Shown one piece after another: positions 12,001 through 23,579 of a stretch of 64,000 nt of DNA. Origin of the DNA: Valencia hispanica. Taxonomy: Eukaryota; Chordata; Actinopteri; Cyprinodontiformes; Valenciidae. A model generated the notes under the pieces. It saw nothing but the letters and a program-made list of their open reading frames with translations, searched no databases and was not told the DNA's origin. The first letter of the stretch is position 1. Each line of letters starts with the position of its first letter. The stretch spans positions 30,343,371 through 30,407,370 of the forward strand of contig OY747707.1 of the NCBI GenBank assembly GCA_963556495.2, given 5' to 3'. Both the position numbers and the translations under genes were made by a program.

Positions 12001-15000
12001 TGCATGCATGTTGATCTTGACACCGAGGTAAACCCTGGCTAAATCTCCCGCAGATTTACCCAGGTAAATGATCTGAAAGGTCACATGGCCTATGATCTCT
12101 GCAAATCGTGTTCTTTGATGTGAAGGGAGAAAAAGATTCGCAGTAGGTGGGTTTGTGGCCACCTGTTTATTGCAGAACAATGATGTGAAAGGGATTCCGA
12201 ACTGAAGGGCTGAGCAAGCCGAGCATTAATCAGAGAAGCAACAAAGATGTAACTCTGAAGGATCTGCAGAGATTCTCTGCTAAGGTGTGAGAATTTGTCT
12301 GTAGGACAGTTATTAGTCTTGCCTTCTGCAAATCTGGTCTTTATGGAACAGTGGCAGGAAGAAAGCTATTGTCAAAGGAAAGGCAAGGCAATTTTATTTG
12401 TATAGCACACTTTCAACAACAAGGTAATTCAAGGTGCTTTACATGATTAAGGGGTAAAATAAAAATTCCAGTAAAACACGGACAAAGCATATAAAGTAAA
12501 AACAGCAATAAAGCAAAAAGCATACGCAAAACATGATGCATCAAAGCATTACTCAAAAGCAGCTCTAAACAGATACGTTTTAGTTGTGATTTAAAAAAAC
12601 TCTGTGTTTTAGCAGCTTTGCAGTTTTCTGGAAGTTTGTTCAAGATTAGAGGAGCATAGAGGCTGAAAGCTGCTTCTCCATGTTGGGTTTTAATTCTAGG
12701 GATGTTGAGCAGACTGGAACTAGTGGACCTGAGTGGTCTGGTGGGTTGGTATAGTAACAGTAGATCTTCAACATTTCCGGAATTGCGCCGCTCAAGGTGG
12801 CAGCATGTTGGAGTAGCTCTGTTACTTTGGTTCATATTTTTTTCTTTTTTAAAACTTTTATTCTTCCATTTCTGGTAGAAACATGTTTTTTGTGGACAAC
12901 TGTTCTCTCTGGTTTTGAATGCTGTGCAGCTGGAAGGATTTTTGCTGATACTTTTTATTTTTGGACATTTGTTATGATGCATAACCATGGCAACAAGGTG
13001 GTTTACAACTGGGAGCAGCTGATTAACATCACAAAAACTCAAATAATACCTCAACTACAGCCACAAAACCCTGATGAGTTGAAAAGAAGACGCCATAGAT
13101 CCCGAGCATCCTCTACATCAGACTGTCATACAACTACAGAGCGTCTTTAGTCAGAGGCTTCTTCAGATCTGCAGAGCGCTACAGGAGATCATCCCTACCC
13201 ACAGCCATCAGCATCTACAACAAATCTTTGAAGGAACTTGCATAATGAGTTACAACAACATTTAATTTCCCTTTGGGATTAATAAAGTAATTTTGAATTG
13301 AATTTGAATACTTTGGTGCTAAGCCAAATTTTCAAGGTCCTGTTGTGACATCAGTGCTTTAATCCTAGAAATGTTCTTCAGGTGATAGAAGGCTGACCTT
13401 CTTATTGCCTTTATGTGACCCTGGAGGTTCAGGTCTGAGTCCATTACTACACCTAAATTTCGGGCCTGATCAGTTGTTTCTAGCTGTATTAACTGGAGCT
13501 GTGTGCTGACTATTAATCATTCCTGTTTAAGTCCAAAATTAATTACTTCTGTTTTGTTTCTGTTCTGCTGGAGAAAGTTATGACACATTGATCCATTGAT
13601 TTGCTCAATGCATTTACTTTAGGGTTTGGATGGGTTTAAAGTCACCTGGCGACATCGTAATGTAAAGCTTAGCATCATCTGCATAGTTATGGTAACTAAT
13701 CTTATTGGTTGTTATAATCTGGGCTAGTGGAGCATGTAGATATTAAATAAGAGGGGAACCCAGGATGGAGCCCTGGGGCACCCCACGTGTGATTTCTGTT
13801 CGTTCTGATGAAAAGTTTCCTATTGAAACAAAGAAGTCCCTGCTCTTTAGGTAAGACTCGAACCAGCCAAGTACTGCACTAGAGAGTCCGACCCAGCTCT
13901 CCAGTCCTTCCAATAGTACATCATAATCAACAGTGTCAAATGCTGCACTGAGGTCCAACAGAACCAGCACTGTGGTTCTACCACAGTCTGTATTTATGCG
14001 GATGTCATTGAAAACTTTGACAAGGGCAGTCTCGGTGCTGTGGTGAGCACGAAAACCAGACTGAAAAACATCAAAGTGGTTGGTCATTGTTATGAAGCTA
14101 TTTAACTGCTGAAACACAGCTTTTCCAATAGTTTTACTGATGAATGGAAGATTAGAAATTGGCCTGTAGTTCTGCATTAACGTGTTTTCCAGGTTATTCT
14201 TTTTTAGAAGTGGTTTAAAAACTGCTGTTTTTAATATCTGGGGGAAGACACCTGAGGGATGAGTTAACCATTCTAATCAGATCAGACCCAATGACAGGGA
14301 AAACTTTCTTAAGGAAAGCTGTGGGTAAGATATCAAGACAGCAAGAGGAGGAGCTTAATTGGTTAATGATTTCTTCCAGGTTTTTTTTTTTTTTGTTTAA
14401 TTCATGGAATTCTGTAATGGACTCAGACCTGAACCTCCAGGGTCACATAAAGGCAATAACAAGGTCAGCCTTCTACATTGGTGTTAGTTGGGTATAACAT
14501 TGGTAGTCGGTCCGATGCTGCGGTACAGACCGACCATCTAATTGTTAGAATATTTTCAGTAAAAAAGCTGGCAAATTCATTGCAGGCCCTGGTTGAGTTT
14601 AGTTCAGGGGCTAGTGTCACTGGAGGATTAGTTAGTCTTTCCACTGTTGCAAACAGAGTCTGTGCATTATTAATGTTTCTGTTAATGATTTCAGAGAAGA
14701 AAGATTACCTAACATCTTTTAAAGTTAACTGATATCTGTTCAGTCTGTCTTTGTAGATCTCATGGTGAAAGTCATTAGAAGCCACAAGCCATGGTAGAGG
14801 TAAATACAGGGCAATTCTTGATGAAAACCTGTTGGAGGCTGCTGTTTATCTGAAAGACCACACCAGAGTGACAATGGGAGGCTTTTGATCAAAGCATATT
14901 CAAGTGTTAGAATGACCCAGTTAAAGGCTAAAAAAAAGAATTAAGTCTCTTGATGTAGATGAAGTTGGTAGATGCTGTTATTGCAGCAAAAGTTGTCTCC

Positions 15001-18000
15001 ACAAAGTTTTAGCATGCTAACCAAACTTTATTTATTTTTGTAATATATTTGCCCTACCTCTTTACAATTATACTTATCTTGGTCTAGCAGGGGATTTTCC
15101 AGTAACATACGTTGAGCTTCTATTTGAAACATGATTAAAATATGAAAATGTTCATAGGAAGCACTTCACATTATAATCTTACCTTTTCTCAATCCATTTT
15201 CATTGACATTCAGATCAGTTTGTTTAAGTGTTGCAACTTTTTTACCTCACACTATTGTGTTTACCTCATTTTCAAGAACAATGTTAGCCGAGTTCTGTTT
15301 TCACTGTGGGGCGGCTTTGAGGTGAGGATTTCTGACTGCTCTGAGCTGTGAATTATAGAGATAAACAGATTAAATTGAGCCTTAAATGCAGTTATACTTC
15401 GGAGCTGCGTTAGCTTTTAATTCAAGGCTGGGGGCTTCAGAAGAGAGTAGTGGTCTTTGATCTTGTGTTTGCCAAAGGTTCCTAGGCTCGCTCTGAGCCT
15501 GTCTCTACAGCTGTTTGAAGGGAGAAAAGAATACACAAAGCCATTAAGCAGAGAAAAAACAGCAGTATTCTTGGCAGTTTTAGGCCATGAAACTTAACTA
15601 GGCTTTATTTAAATAAAATATTAAAATCTATACGGGTTTCCTTGCTTGCGAAGCTTAGGTCCCCAGTGTTCACTGTGCAATGAAGCCAAGTCGGTCTAAT
15701 CACATGCCCTGCTCAGCCAAATTGGACTGTTGCTAACTTGGTTGGAGGACAAATTAGGTGCTCCTCATCACAAGGAAAGCGGAAAGAACGTCAAGCCTAA
15801 ATATTAAGTCCCTGTTTCCCCCCCCCCCCCTGGCTATAAAATTTGTTGCTCTATCCTGCCGCCAGTTCAACTAATACCAAATTGTGATTTTCTGCTCCAG
15901 AACACAGAAATATCCATCTGTTGATCAACTCTCCTTTGGGACAAAATCAGAAATTAAAACAAGAAATTAGCTTTTTTTTCTCCCCTGGATGTCTTCTCAC
16001 TTAATTTATTTTATTGTATAGCTTATTGTTGTTGTTTGACTTCTTAAAAACCCACATACAGTTGTTGTTTTTTGTTACTTTAAACTGAACTACAGCTAGA
16101 CAACCAATATACTAAATAAAGCAAGTGGAATTTCATGCATGCATACCCAGCTGTCTCCACTAAAAAATATTTAAAGTAAGTTTATCTTTTATTGCAAATG
16201 TTTATTGAACAGTGAGAAATTAACATTTCAATTTAAGCAAATCTATTCAGTGGGGTTAAAGAAATGCAATATTTTAATGAAAGACAAAAAATACTAAGTC
16301 AGTGTAGATCCAAAGCATAACAAGTGCCTTATTAAAAGGAAAGTATACTGTTTCCTAATTTTGGGGGTTAAATAATTTATATAGTGCTGCTGTCCCCTAA
16401 TCACCCAAAGCACCTTTAATTACATTGTTGTTGAAAGTTTGTTGTACAAATAAAGTTACTTAGCCCTGTACAAGGAACTAACTGCAATTGCTGTAGGTGG
16501 TTTGTTTTAAAAAAAATAAGAAACTTTAAAAAAACAAAACAAATGTATATTGATGTTTTCCCTTGCTGAATAAATGTGCTAAAATTAAAGGCTATAGTTT
16601 TTATAAAATGTTTAACGCAGGATTAGGCTACCCCAAAAAGAGATGAATTGATTATATGGCTTTATGAACACTTTAACCAGGGGGGCAATAAGTATGGAGA
16701 GGGATATAAATACCATTTTCATTCAACTGAGTTTAAGATTCAGGGATTGTTTTGCTTCTTCATTGTCTGCATGTTAAATGACAAATGCATATGTGGAATG
16801 TTTTTTTTTTTCGTTCACAGCAAGGCAAAAAATAGTTTGCAGAAAATGTATAAACAAAGAAATCCCATTTGTGAAAGCGTGCTTTTCATTCTTTTAGTTG
16901 CAGCACATTTCTACCAAAACTGTCCCTTAGGGTAGGTATGTTTAGCAGGAAAAGCTTCATATCCCCAGATAATTAGACACCAGAGGCGGGAGAAATGCAC
17001 CAGAACCAAATGTAATAAGATGTAATAACAAAGCGTGTTGAATAACAAATATTAACCGATGCTTTTTTTATCGCATTTTCCAAGAACTGGGCCTCTGGTT
17101 TTCATCCGAGTAGGGGGGACTGTTTGTGCTGTAGTTTCTTTAACACAACCCCTTTTTCTTCAATGTTTTCTCCTTCAGTCCTGCTGAAGAGCTGAGCTTT
17201 GGTTCCGGTGATAATGAGAAGAAATGCCTTATTATTTTGAGCAATGTCACCAAAAATCAGGTGGCCTTTAAGGTAATTGTAAAATCATTTTAATCCAGCA
17301 TCAAGAGACTGCATCACTTTGCAGGTTTGGTAATGAATTAAAATGTTTAATCTAATTAAGGTGCCTCTGTGTGCAGGTTCGTACCACGGCGCCTGAGAAG
17401 TACAGAGTGAAGCCCAGCAGCAGCAGCTGTGAACCAGGGGCCTCTGTGGATATAGTTGTGTCGCTACACGGAGGTATAGCACTTAACGCTCTGCACGCTA
17501 TTCGCAGCACCTGAGCTTTAGAATAATCAAACGCTGCACTCTGTTACCTTCCCAAAGTGCAGGCAGTCACTGTTTCTTTGCCTGACATGCATATTTCAGG
17601 TGAGATAAAAGAGTCGCCTCCTCCCAAAACAAACCCGTCAGATAGCTGACGGAGAGTTGAACCACAGTGCAACCTTCAAACGCCGACATGTCAGTTTGAG
17701 GTTTGATGTGTTGGGCACATCTGAGGAGAATCAGCAAAGCTGGCTGTTACTTTGGTTTTTATGCTGTGGTCTTGAATTTTTTTTTTCTTTCTTATTCAAA
17801 GACATGTTAAACAGTTCTTTAAGCATAACCTTGCCTCTTAAAGCAAATGGTCAGTTTAATTGCCGCTGACTTATACTACTTTTTAGGTAATTCTCACATT
17901 TATTATTACAGAATAATCATCATTTATATCTTTGGGTTATTGAAAGTAACATCACAATCAAAAATCCTGAGATTTCAGACGCGCTCCTACCACTTCTCAA

Positions 18001-19845
18001 GAAGTTGTCCTTGCTTGTAAGTAGTTTTCCAAAATGGTTTTATTGCTGGCTGTTGTGCAGGTTCCCAGGCCTCTCCACAAGACAGATTTTTGATCATGGC
18101 CGCAGAAATGGAGAACGTTGGATCGCAGGAACTCACTCAGTTCTGGAAAGAAATCCCAAAAAACAAGGTCATGGAGCACCGGTGTGTATCCTCTCCCTTT
18201 TGCCATTTAATGCGTATGAACTTTTTTTTTACTAAGCTGTGTATGTGCATGGTAGAGTTGACTAGCTCAGGAATCATTAATCATATAAAGTGCATTTAAA
18301 GGATAATTAATTTGAGCCCACATTTGTATTCACTATTTGTTTTTCTGACCCCTTCTAAAAATCGTCAACAGATACAGAAAGCAGCTGTTGTCTAACGCAT
18401 ATAACATTTTTTCATGTCAACTTCTAAGTACCATTTTGATCAAGCGGATCCGGTTTTGCACATCTGCTCATTGAACTCTGATCTTCTTGCAGATTGCGTT
18501 GTCATGTTCTGGACAGCGTTAAATCGTCAGCCAACCCTCGCAGGGACAGCCTGGGGGAGACATCGACCAGTGGGCAGCAGGAGTTGAACACAGCAGTGAG
18601 TTCTAATATCAGGAGTTTCATGACTTTCATCACTTGGAATAAGCTAAAGACACGGGGGCCATTATCTTTACAGTTCACCAAGGATACTTGCAGACTTGGG
18701 TTTTTACAACAGAGCTTCAGCTCATTCAGATAGGGCTCAAAGTTATTAATGCTAATTAGTTTACAGCTTAGTCAGTCATTACATGATGTTAGCCTCCTGT
18801 TTGTGGCATCCCAGGAGAAGGAACATTTTGATGAGAAGAAATGGGAGATAGATAGCTGAATGTTGAGGCATCCGGTTTGTTTTATCATAAGTATTCAAAA
18901 TGTTTGGTTTTCTTGCCTTCCTGTAATGAGTGGTCAATTATTTATATTAGGGGCTAAATCAAAATGTTGTTTACTGTTAAGACAAACTGTATAGACATTT
19001 TATACTGTCTTTAAGATCTTCTATTAGCTATTAGCATGGCTAGTATTTGTATTGTATTTATGGCTTAGTTGTAGAGTTGTCGGCCTGCGACCCGGAAATT
19101 GTGGGTTCGATTTCTGCTTCCGCCTGTTACATGCCGTTGTGTCCTTCACCTACCTGCTGGCCAGAGGGGCCGGTGGCGCGATATGGCAGCCTCACTTTTG
19201 TCATTCTGCCCCAGGGCAGCTGTAGCTACATAGTAGCTTGCTTCCACCAGTGTGTGGTGGAATATATTTATATTTTTTATTTGAGTGTCTCAAGAAGCTC
19301 TATATAAATGCAAGCCATCATTATTATTGTTTATTCGCTACATAATATAGATTCTTACTTTAACTCTAATATTGCCAAAAGGCTGCCAAGATTTCTAAGT
19401 ACAACTCCAGGTCAAATGGATTGAACTGAGGGACTTTGTTGTAGCGTTCCTGTTATTTGTACTCTTTCTGCCAGAATGAACAGACAAGGTTCATCTACAT
19501 ACAGCAGCACAGTCTCTTTATGACTTCACCAGAACATTTTCATTTACTCAGCTTCTTTAAACAACAAGCACCGTCAGGATACAAAGCACAAATGCATTAC
19601 ACTGCATATATAGTTAATATTTTTTGCTGATGATAAATTTGTGATCTAATGTCCTGCCCCAACTCCAGCTATATATATTTTTTTTTTACCAGCTTATGCG
19701 AGTGATGGCCTGCAACTCTCGACTGGAGCAGAAAATGAACTCGTGTCTGTGGGTCCAGAAGGTTCTCACTGGGTTGGTGCTGGTCCTCCTAGTGCTGAAC
19801 CTGCAGTGTCTCTACCTGCTGGGTACGGTTGAGCGACCGTCCTGA
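1..19845 (+). CDS. mospd2: MOSPD2, 3' part (MSP domain and membrane anchor)
   Basis: Motile sperm domain-containing protein 2, an ER tail-anchored tether whose MSP domain binds FFAT motifs on partner organelle proteins. Coding exons: (1)-107, 5013-5128, 17179-17272, 17377-17473, 18061-18181, 18493-18595, 19693-19845. All junctions are GT-AG and in phase, giving 262 residues here. The N-terminal CRAL-TRIO part lies left of the window. The first 60 or so residues are an acidic linker. The MSP domain spans roughly residues 66-183, with [20 protein letters not shown] and the [18 protein letters not shown] stretch as its hallmark. A basic and serine-rich segment follows. Residues 233-255 are a single hydrophobic helix ([20 protein letters not shown]), then a short tail and TGA. 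The intron between the second and third exons is 12 kb and full of repeats. MOSPD1 and MOSPD3 have a different topology, so MOSPD2 is the best call. Adjacent asb9 supports it by synteny. Confidence 0.95.
108..5012 (+). other. mospd2 intron, no further gene seen
   Basis: Intron between the first two coding exons in the window, from GTAAAT donor to a TTTCAG acceptor. It is AT-rich with scattered homopolymers: a short CCAT tandem near 1098-1118, a polypyrimidine run at 3123-3162 and T-runs around 4670-4790. No ORF in it resembles a protein. No transposon with recognisable ends was identified. Confidence 0.7.
5240..5800 (+). mobile_element. LINE 3' fragment with ATGGT tail
   Basis: C-terminal end of a non-LTR retrotransposon ORF2. 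Translation with frame breaks gives [55 protein letters not shown] and FESRF then stop, the usual end of fish L2/CR1-like LINE polyproteins. The 3' end is AAATAAA followed by short ATGGT repeats near 5789-5803. It is 5' truncated and decayed, and the LINE clade is inferred. Confidence 0.75.
5868..6830 (+). mobile_element. Degenerate Tc1-like transposon with both ends
   Basis: The left end reads like the teleost Tc1-type terminus (TTTATACCCCTTGTACTT) and the right end like its inverse (GTATGAATACTTTTGC). Interior traces of the transposase region include the TTTTCTTCAGGAGGGACATG-like block at 6292-6311 and a block around 6460-6560. No open reading frame survives, so it is a relic. Confidence 0.7.
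8059..8482 (-). mobile_element. MITE family A, copy 1
   Basis: A short element of about 424 bp with inverted ends: GGGGATGTAAGAAAATATC on the left, and AATACACATCCCTA on the right, whose complement is TAGGGATGTGTATT. It contains runs such as CGCGATATTTTATG and a region about a pair of AT-rich blocks shared with the copy at 50945-51350 in the opposite orientation. Flanking 8-mers do not match, so the target duplication has decayed. There is no coding capacity. Confidence 0.75.
10112..10400 (+). mobile_element. Tc1-like left-end fragment
   Basis: Carries the subterminal block of the teleost Tc1-type repeat (ACAACAAACTTCAGTCTATT, TTATTGGGATT) and the downstream TTTGCATTTCCCTTTACTCTGATACC block. 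No right end was found, and no ORF. Confidence 0.6.
10580..11574 (-). pseudogene. hAT-type (ZBED5/GTF2IRD2-like) transposase relic
   Basis: Read on the minus strand, about 11124-10700 encodes pieces of a hAT transposase of the kind domesticated in ZBED5 and GTF2IRD2: [35 protein letters not shown] then an in-frame stop, followed in the same frame by [20 protein letters not shown] and HLHLADKV. The conserved FHxxxRWLSRGKVL block is broken exactly where the stop lies. The complement of 11556-11574 reads CAGTGGTTCCCAAAGTGGG, a typical terminal sequence of such elements, so the 5' end of the element is near 11574. The catalytic region is incomplete and no function is expected. Confidence 0.8.
11590..11915 (+). 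mobile_element. MITE family B, copy 1, with exact 8-bp TSD
   Basis: A 326-bp element with ends TAGAGCTGGGTATC and the inverse of TAGTGCTGTGTTG, flanked on both sides by CTGAGATG (11582-11589 and 11916-11923). Both subterminal regions are rich in GAATCGATTC-type palindromes. The 8-bp duplication indicates the hAT superfamily as mobilising source (inference). There is no ORF. Confidence 0.88.
12783..13315 (+). mobile_element. Second LINE nested in the L2-like LINE
   Basis: A plus-strand insert breaking the L2-like host between its GLAPK and VEDLL codons. Near the 3' end one frame gives [19 protein letters not shown] and [20 protein letters not shown] then stop, the usual end of another fish LINE polyprotein. 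It ends in an AATAAAG signal and a GAATTGAATTTGAA tail. It is strongly internally deleted, at about 530 bp. Confidence 0.7.
13386..14475. repeat. 62-bp inverted duplication inside the LINE
   Basis: The 62 bases at 13386-13447 recur as reverse complement at 14414-14475 with one mismatch. Both encode the LINE segment [15 protein letters not shown]. Only the first arm is in its expected place. The second interrupts the ORF between TNTN and EFHELNK. Confidence 0.85.
14785..15015 (+). mobile_element. Tc1-like internal fragment
   Basis: Contains the transposase-region blocks AAATACAGGGCAATTCTTGA, GAAAACCTGTTGGAGGCTGC and ATATTCAAGTGTTAGAATG typical of the teleost Tc1-type repeat. Both termini are absent. 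Confidence 0.65.
19040..19335 (+). mobile_element. tRNA-derived SINE, copy 1
   Basis: The head carries a polymerase III B-box-like GGTTCGATTTC at about 19106-19116 and an A-box-like TGGCTTAGTTGTAGAG upstream. The body is followed by AGCTCTATATAAATGCAAGC and an ATT-rich tail. It lies in the last mospd2 intron, in sense orientation. A related head occurs inverted at 41950-42062. Confidence 0.8.
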
Positions 19846-20239
19846 CGTGCTGCAGCACCCTCCGCCTGCGTCCATCAGCCCTCGAGGAGCTGCTGATGGT
19901 TCCAGCTGGGCCACCGTTGACCACCTGATGGGACGCTGGTCCTGTGCTCCACCCGCCCAGTTTCCACTGGCTACCGTCTTGGGGAGTAGCAGAGCTGACT
20001 TTTGGGACACGTCAGTCGATGTGGAGCTAATTTGTGAGAGATTGTTCTGCTGTCTTCTCCGTTAGTGTAACAGAGACAATTGTGGGTTCTTTAATGGCTG
20101 ATCATGAAAACATAATTTAAATTAATAACATTTATTAGAATTTGTTGGAAAGATTAGTCATAATAAGCTTGATGTAGAATTTTTTATAATGTATGAATCT
20201 ACAAAGAAAATCTATTTAAAACCAACACATTATAAAAAA

Positions 20240-20245
20240 AATAAA
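20240..20245 (+). terminator. Candidate mospd2 polyadenylation signal
   Basis: First AATAAA after the mospd2 stop, implying a 3' UTR of about 400 nt. Inferred from position only. Confidence 0.5.
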
Positions 20246-20989
20246 ACCTTTTTATTCAACCTTGTGTTGCTTTTACTGTTTATTTTGGCTGTTTTTCAGC
20301 TGCTAAAGTTGCCCAGTTATGCAAAAATATTTCTTCTCTTTGATAAACCCCCATTAAAACAGAGCTTTGTAATTGAAAACATCGCAGCAAATGACCTTAC
20401 CGAACTTCTCCACACTCCGACCCGGGAGCCCATGAGAGAACTGCGTCTCCACCATCTCATTTTATTTTAATTACCCCAACACTAAACTCAACTAAAAATA
20501 CCAAAGCAATTACTGGCAGAGCACAAGGACGTGGCACAACCCACTTGAATCTTAGTGGGAAGCGCTGATATCTGTAACAAGATCCAGCTCGGAGCAATCA
20601 GGACGCGAGCTGGGGTGTGAGGAGTGAGCTCGTTATTAGATGTTTGTGCACCCACGAGAGGGCTGAAATCAACAACGGCCATTTTGTTTGCAGTGGGTGG
20701 TTGTAGCTTAGAGTGAACCATGCAACATGAGAAAACTAATCCTGCTTTGATTGTAAAAAGGAAAGACAAAAACTGCTTCTTTTGGTCACCAGTAAATGTT
20801 TAATCCCTCAAAGTTTCAGTTACAGTACAAACGCCTTTACAACCTAAAACATCATTTATTAGGATGTTATGTGACTGAACAACTTAAAGGTGTGTGTAAC
20901 TGTAGAAGGGAAATGTTGCGGGGTTTTTTGTTACAAAAATCTGAAAAGTGGTGTGCACTTATGTTTACTCCTTTTTACTTAGATGCGCT

Positions 20990-21435
20990 TAATTAAGCCA
21001 AGTGAGGGTAAAGAGTCAGAGGAGCTGTAAAGATCCAAAGCTCAATTAAAATGTGTCCTTTGTGAGAAAGAGGTAGGAGCCCACAAGAACCTGCATTTGC
21101 AGTTTGCCTTGAGCCATGTGGGGGGAAACGGCAAATATAGGGTGCTTTCTGTGTAGAGGAAAACTCCCACTGCACTTCACCCTAATCATGCCCACTGTGA
21201 AACATGGTGAAGGCATCATCAGGATGTGGGAATGATTTTTCTTTAGCAGGCGCAGCGAAGCAGCTTCTAAAACTGGTGTGGAGGTTCACTTTCCTGCAGG
21301 ATAGCCACAAAAAACACATAGCCAGTGCTACAATGGAAAGATTCAGACCTAAATCAAATCTAGACCTAAATCTAATTGAGAATCTGTGGCAGCATTTATG
21401 CGGAAATATCTCCCTCCAATCTGACCAAGATTAAG
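20990..21435 (+). mobile_element. Tc1-like internal fragment
   Basis: Typical transposase-region blocks are present: CTGTGAAACATGGTG at about 21195, TTTCCTGCAGGATAGCCACA, and AATCTAATTGAGAATCTGTG near 21370-21390. In translation these give the NLIENLW motif of Tc1 transposases. The rest is decayed and no end is recognised. Confidence 0.7.
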
Positions 21436-22324
21436 ATAATTTACTAAGGAGGGTAAATAAATCAGTCTCTTGACTCTTGTTCTCCTCCAACTGTTTGTCA
21501 GAGGATTGTATGATAAGCTTTCGCTTGATGCGAACTTGCTCTTTCGTGTGCAAGTTGCAGCTCAATTCTTCACAAAAACACCCATTTGGAACTTTTTCAA
21601 TAGAAAGTGCCACTGCATATAGAGAAACAGGAAGGAAAAGGATGGGGGGTTAATGGAGTGTGTTCCTCTGGAGAATACTAGTAAAAGCTTTGGTATCGCA
21701 CATACATAGGCTGATTTTAAGTGCATCTGAGTGCCACGACGTTCCTGGCTAAATGTAGGAAAACATCAGGCTGCACTGCGAGGAGCACCCTCCATCAGAA
21801 ATCCAACTACAACTGAAATGTATCGTTCTTCAAACGGACATGTGACCAACATCCCCTGACAGATTCCTCTTCACCAATTTGTCGAGATCCAACTAACTAC
21901 TGAGCAGTGTGTACAATATGTGTTACCCTGCACCAGCAGGAGTCAGAAGCTTCTCCACGGAAATTGATTTTTACATTAAACAACCGGTTAAATCGAAACA
22001 TGCCACAGTGTGTTTCTGACTCCTGGGCAACATTTTAAAGCAGGCGATGATTTAGTTTGGGTGGCAAATTGGGACAAAGGGATCAATACTAACTTAATGA
22101 GTGCTGCATTTAAATAGACGAGTGTGGGCGAGCTGAGTGACGTTCGCTTTGGTCGCCATGTAGAAGATGTTAATCTCCATGGAGAAACTAGCTCCATACA
22201 CATCTCTCTGAATGAACTGGTTAGATGAATGCTTAGAATACATAAGCTAACTAAATTCATCCTTTCAAATAAAGGTACAAGAGAAAGGCACATTTTTAGT
22301 TTGGAAAAAGCCATTTAATGGATA

Positions 22325-22545
22325 CAACAAACGTGTTGAAGAAAATGCTCTGGTAAGCTCAAGCAAAAACCAAACCTGAATACACCATTCTGATTGTGAA
22401 AAGTGGTGGCAGCATCATGCTTTGGGCCTAAATCCAATTGAAAAAATGTGGTAAGACTTGAAAATGTATGTTTACACATCCTCTTCATCCACTCTGACAG
22501 AGCCTGAACTAAATACACCTCAAACGTTTGAGAAAAAAAAAAAAA
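22325..22545 (+). mobile_element. Tc1-like internal fragment
   Basis: Contains GAAGAAAATGCTCTGGT, GGTGGCAGCATCATGCTTTG, CTAAATCCAATTGAAAAAAT and a final ATCCACTCTGACAGAGC block in the order expected of the teleost Tc1-type repeat, with internal deletions. Confidence 0.7.
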
Positions 22546-22604
22546 AAACTGAAGTCAAAGCAATACACAATGCGGTAAAAAATAATTTCACATTTATATG
22601 TTTC

Positions 22605-22730
22605 AAACATCCATCTGTTATCTATACCGTTTATCATATGCAGGGTTGCGTGGGGGCTGGTGCCTATCTCTATCAGTCATCAGGTGAGGTACACCCTGGA
22701 CAGGTCGCCAGTCCATCACTGTGCAGTCAA
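22605..22730 (-). mobile_element. SINE-like repeat 3' fragment
   Basis: Reverse complement of the 3' part of the SINE at 60646-60990: GGTGAGGTACACCCTGGACA and GGTCGCCAGTCCATCA blocks are shared, followed by the CATCCATC-type tail at 22608. The tRNA-like head is missing. Confidence 0.75.
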
Positions 22731-22794
22731 ATAAATCTATATATTAGACTATCTGTATTAGAATCTATATATTCTAATACAGTTTTCAAATGAT

Positions 22795-23470
22795 TTCATT
22801 CAGGTGGAAAAGCTATCCAACAAACTTGGCCCTATGTGAATAAGTAATCCCCCCTCGTTGGTTGTTCCAGCAAGTTTAGCTCCCTATTCCAATCATTGCC
22901 CTGCCGCATAACCCAAATATGCTTCCGTTTAAGGTTACTAACTTATCCCTGGACATCCGCCTTCTGGATTTTTTGGTTGAGAGTAGATTTGACGATTCTA
23001 TCAATTACAGCAAGTCAACTAGATCCCGAGGCAGCAAAACAGCCCCAGACCATCACACTACCACCACCATGTTTGACTCTCAGTAAGATTTTCTTTTCTT
23101 AAATGCTGTGCTCATAAAACAGCAGATTTAATAAGATACACAGTTTTATTTATGTTCCACTTTTGTCCCGTTAATCTACAGTATATTTTCCTGAAAGTTA
23201 TCAAGATGGGGTTTTTTGGGGGGGGGGATATGAAGCTTGACCTTTGTGTTCTCTTTGGTCAGCTGCTGTTTTTGCCTGGAAGCTCTCCCATGGATGCTAT
23301 TTTTGTCCAGACTCGTTCTTATTGTTTAATCATGAACTCTGAGCTTAACCTTTCCAGAGTGATAGAAATCAGTCACCTTGTTTTTCATCTATTCTCTAAT
23401 TTCTTTTAGAACAGGGCACGATGTGTTGCTTTTCAAGATCTTTTAGGTTATTTCATGTTATATGTCAGAT
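22795..23470 (-). pseudogene. Second Tc1-like family, transposase relic
   Basis: On the minus strand 23075-23000 reads HGGGSVMVWGCF-AASGSS-like codons, the VWGCF block of Tc1/mariner DDE transposases (plus-strand CCAGACCATCACACTACCAC). Terminal-type sequence (CTTGGCCCTATGTGAATAAG) lies near 22830. Frameshifts and a G-run at 23216-23227 show it is dead. It is distinct from the Tc1-type shared by the other copies. Confidence 0.75.
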
Positions 23471-23579
23471 TTTATGAAGTAGATAATTGATTCTACAGGT
23501 CTTCAGTCCGGGATGTGGAGAGTGAAAGTGATTTTAACTTTTTTTAAACGTGGTTAGTTACTGTAAATTCATGAGTTAT

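Larger units (their letters stand above)
12376..14780 (-). mobile_element. L2-like LINE, truncated and rearranged
   Basis: A minus-strand non-LTR retrotransposon. The 3' end at 12376-12391 carries the AAGGC (GCCTT) tail, preceded by a 3' UTR matching the copies at 23880-23991 and 56960-57558. The reverse transcriptase core lies at 14177-13743, with [41 protein letters not shown] and [10 protein letters not shown], the conserved RT blocks; the YADD block is missing from what follows. A C-terminal piece is at about 12780-12600 ([24 protein letters not shown]). Between them lie a deletion and a nested element. The 5' boundary near 14780 abuts a Tc1-like fragment. Confidence 0.85.
5129..17178 (+). 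other. 12 kb mospd2 intron filled with repeats
   Basis: Long intron separating the acidic linker exon from the first MSP exon. It holds the LINE, Tc1-like, hAT-like and MITE copies listed separately. Stretches 6840-8050, 8490-10110, 15020-17170 and 12000-12370 show no coding pattern and no repeat I can name. The 16200-16800 stretch resembles decayed transposon sequence but could not be classified. Confidence 0.7.

Noticed and set aside
14291..14732. Plus-strand ORFs in the LINE region
   Set aside because: The meaningful frame is on the minus strand (LINE polyprotein); these are antisense shadows.
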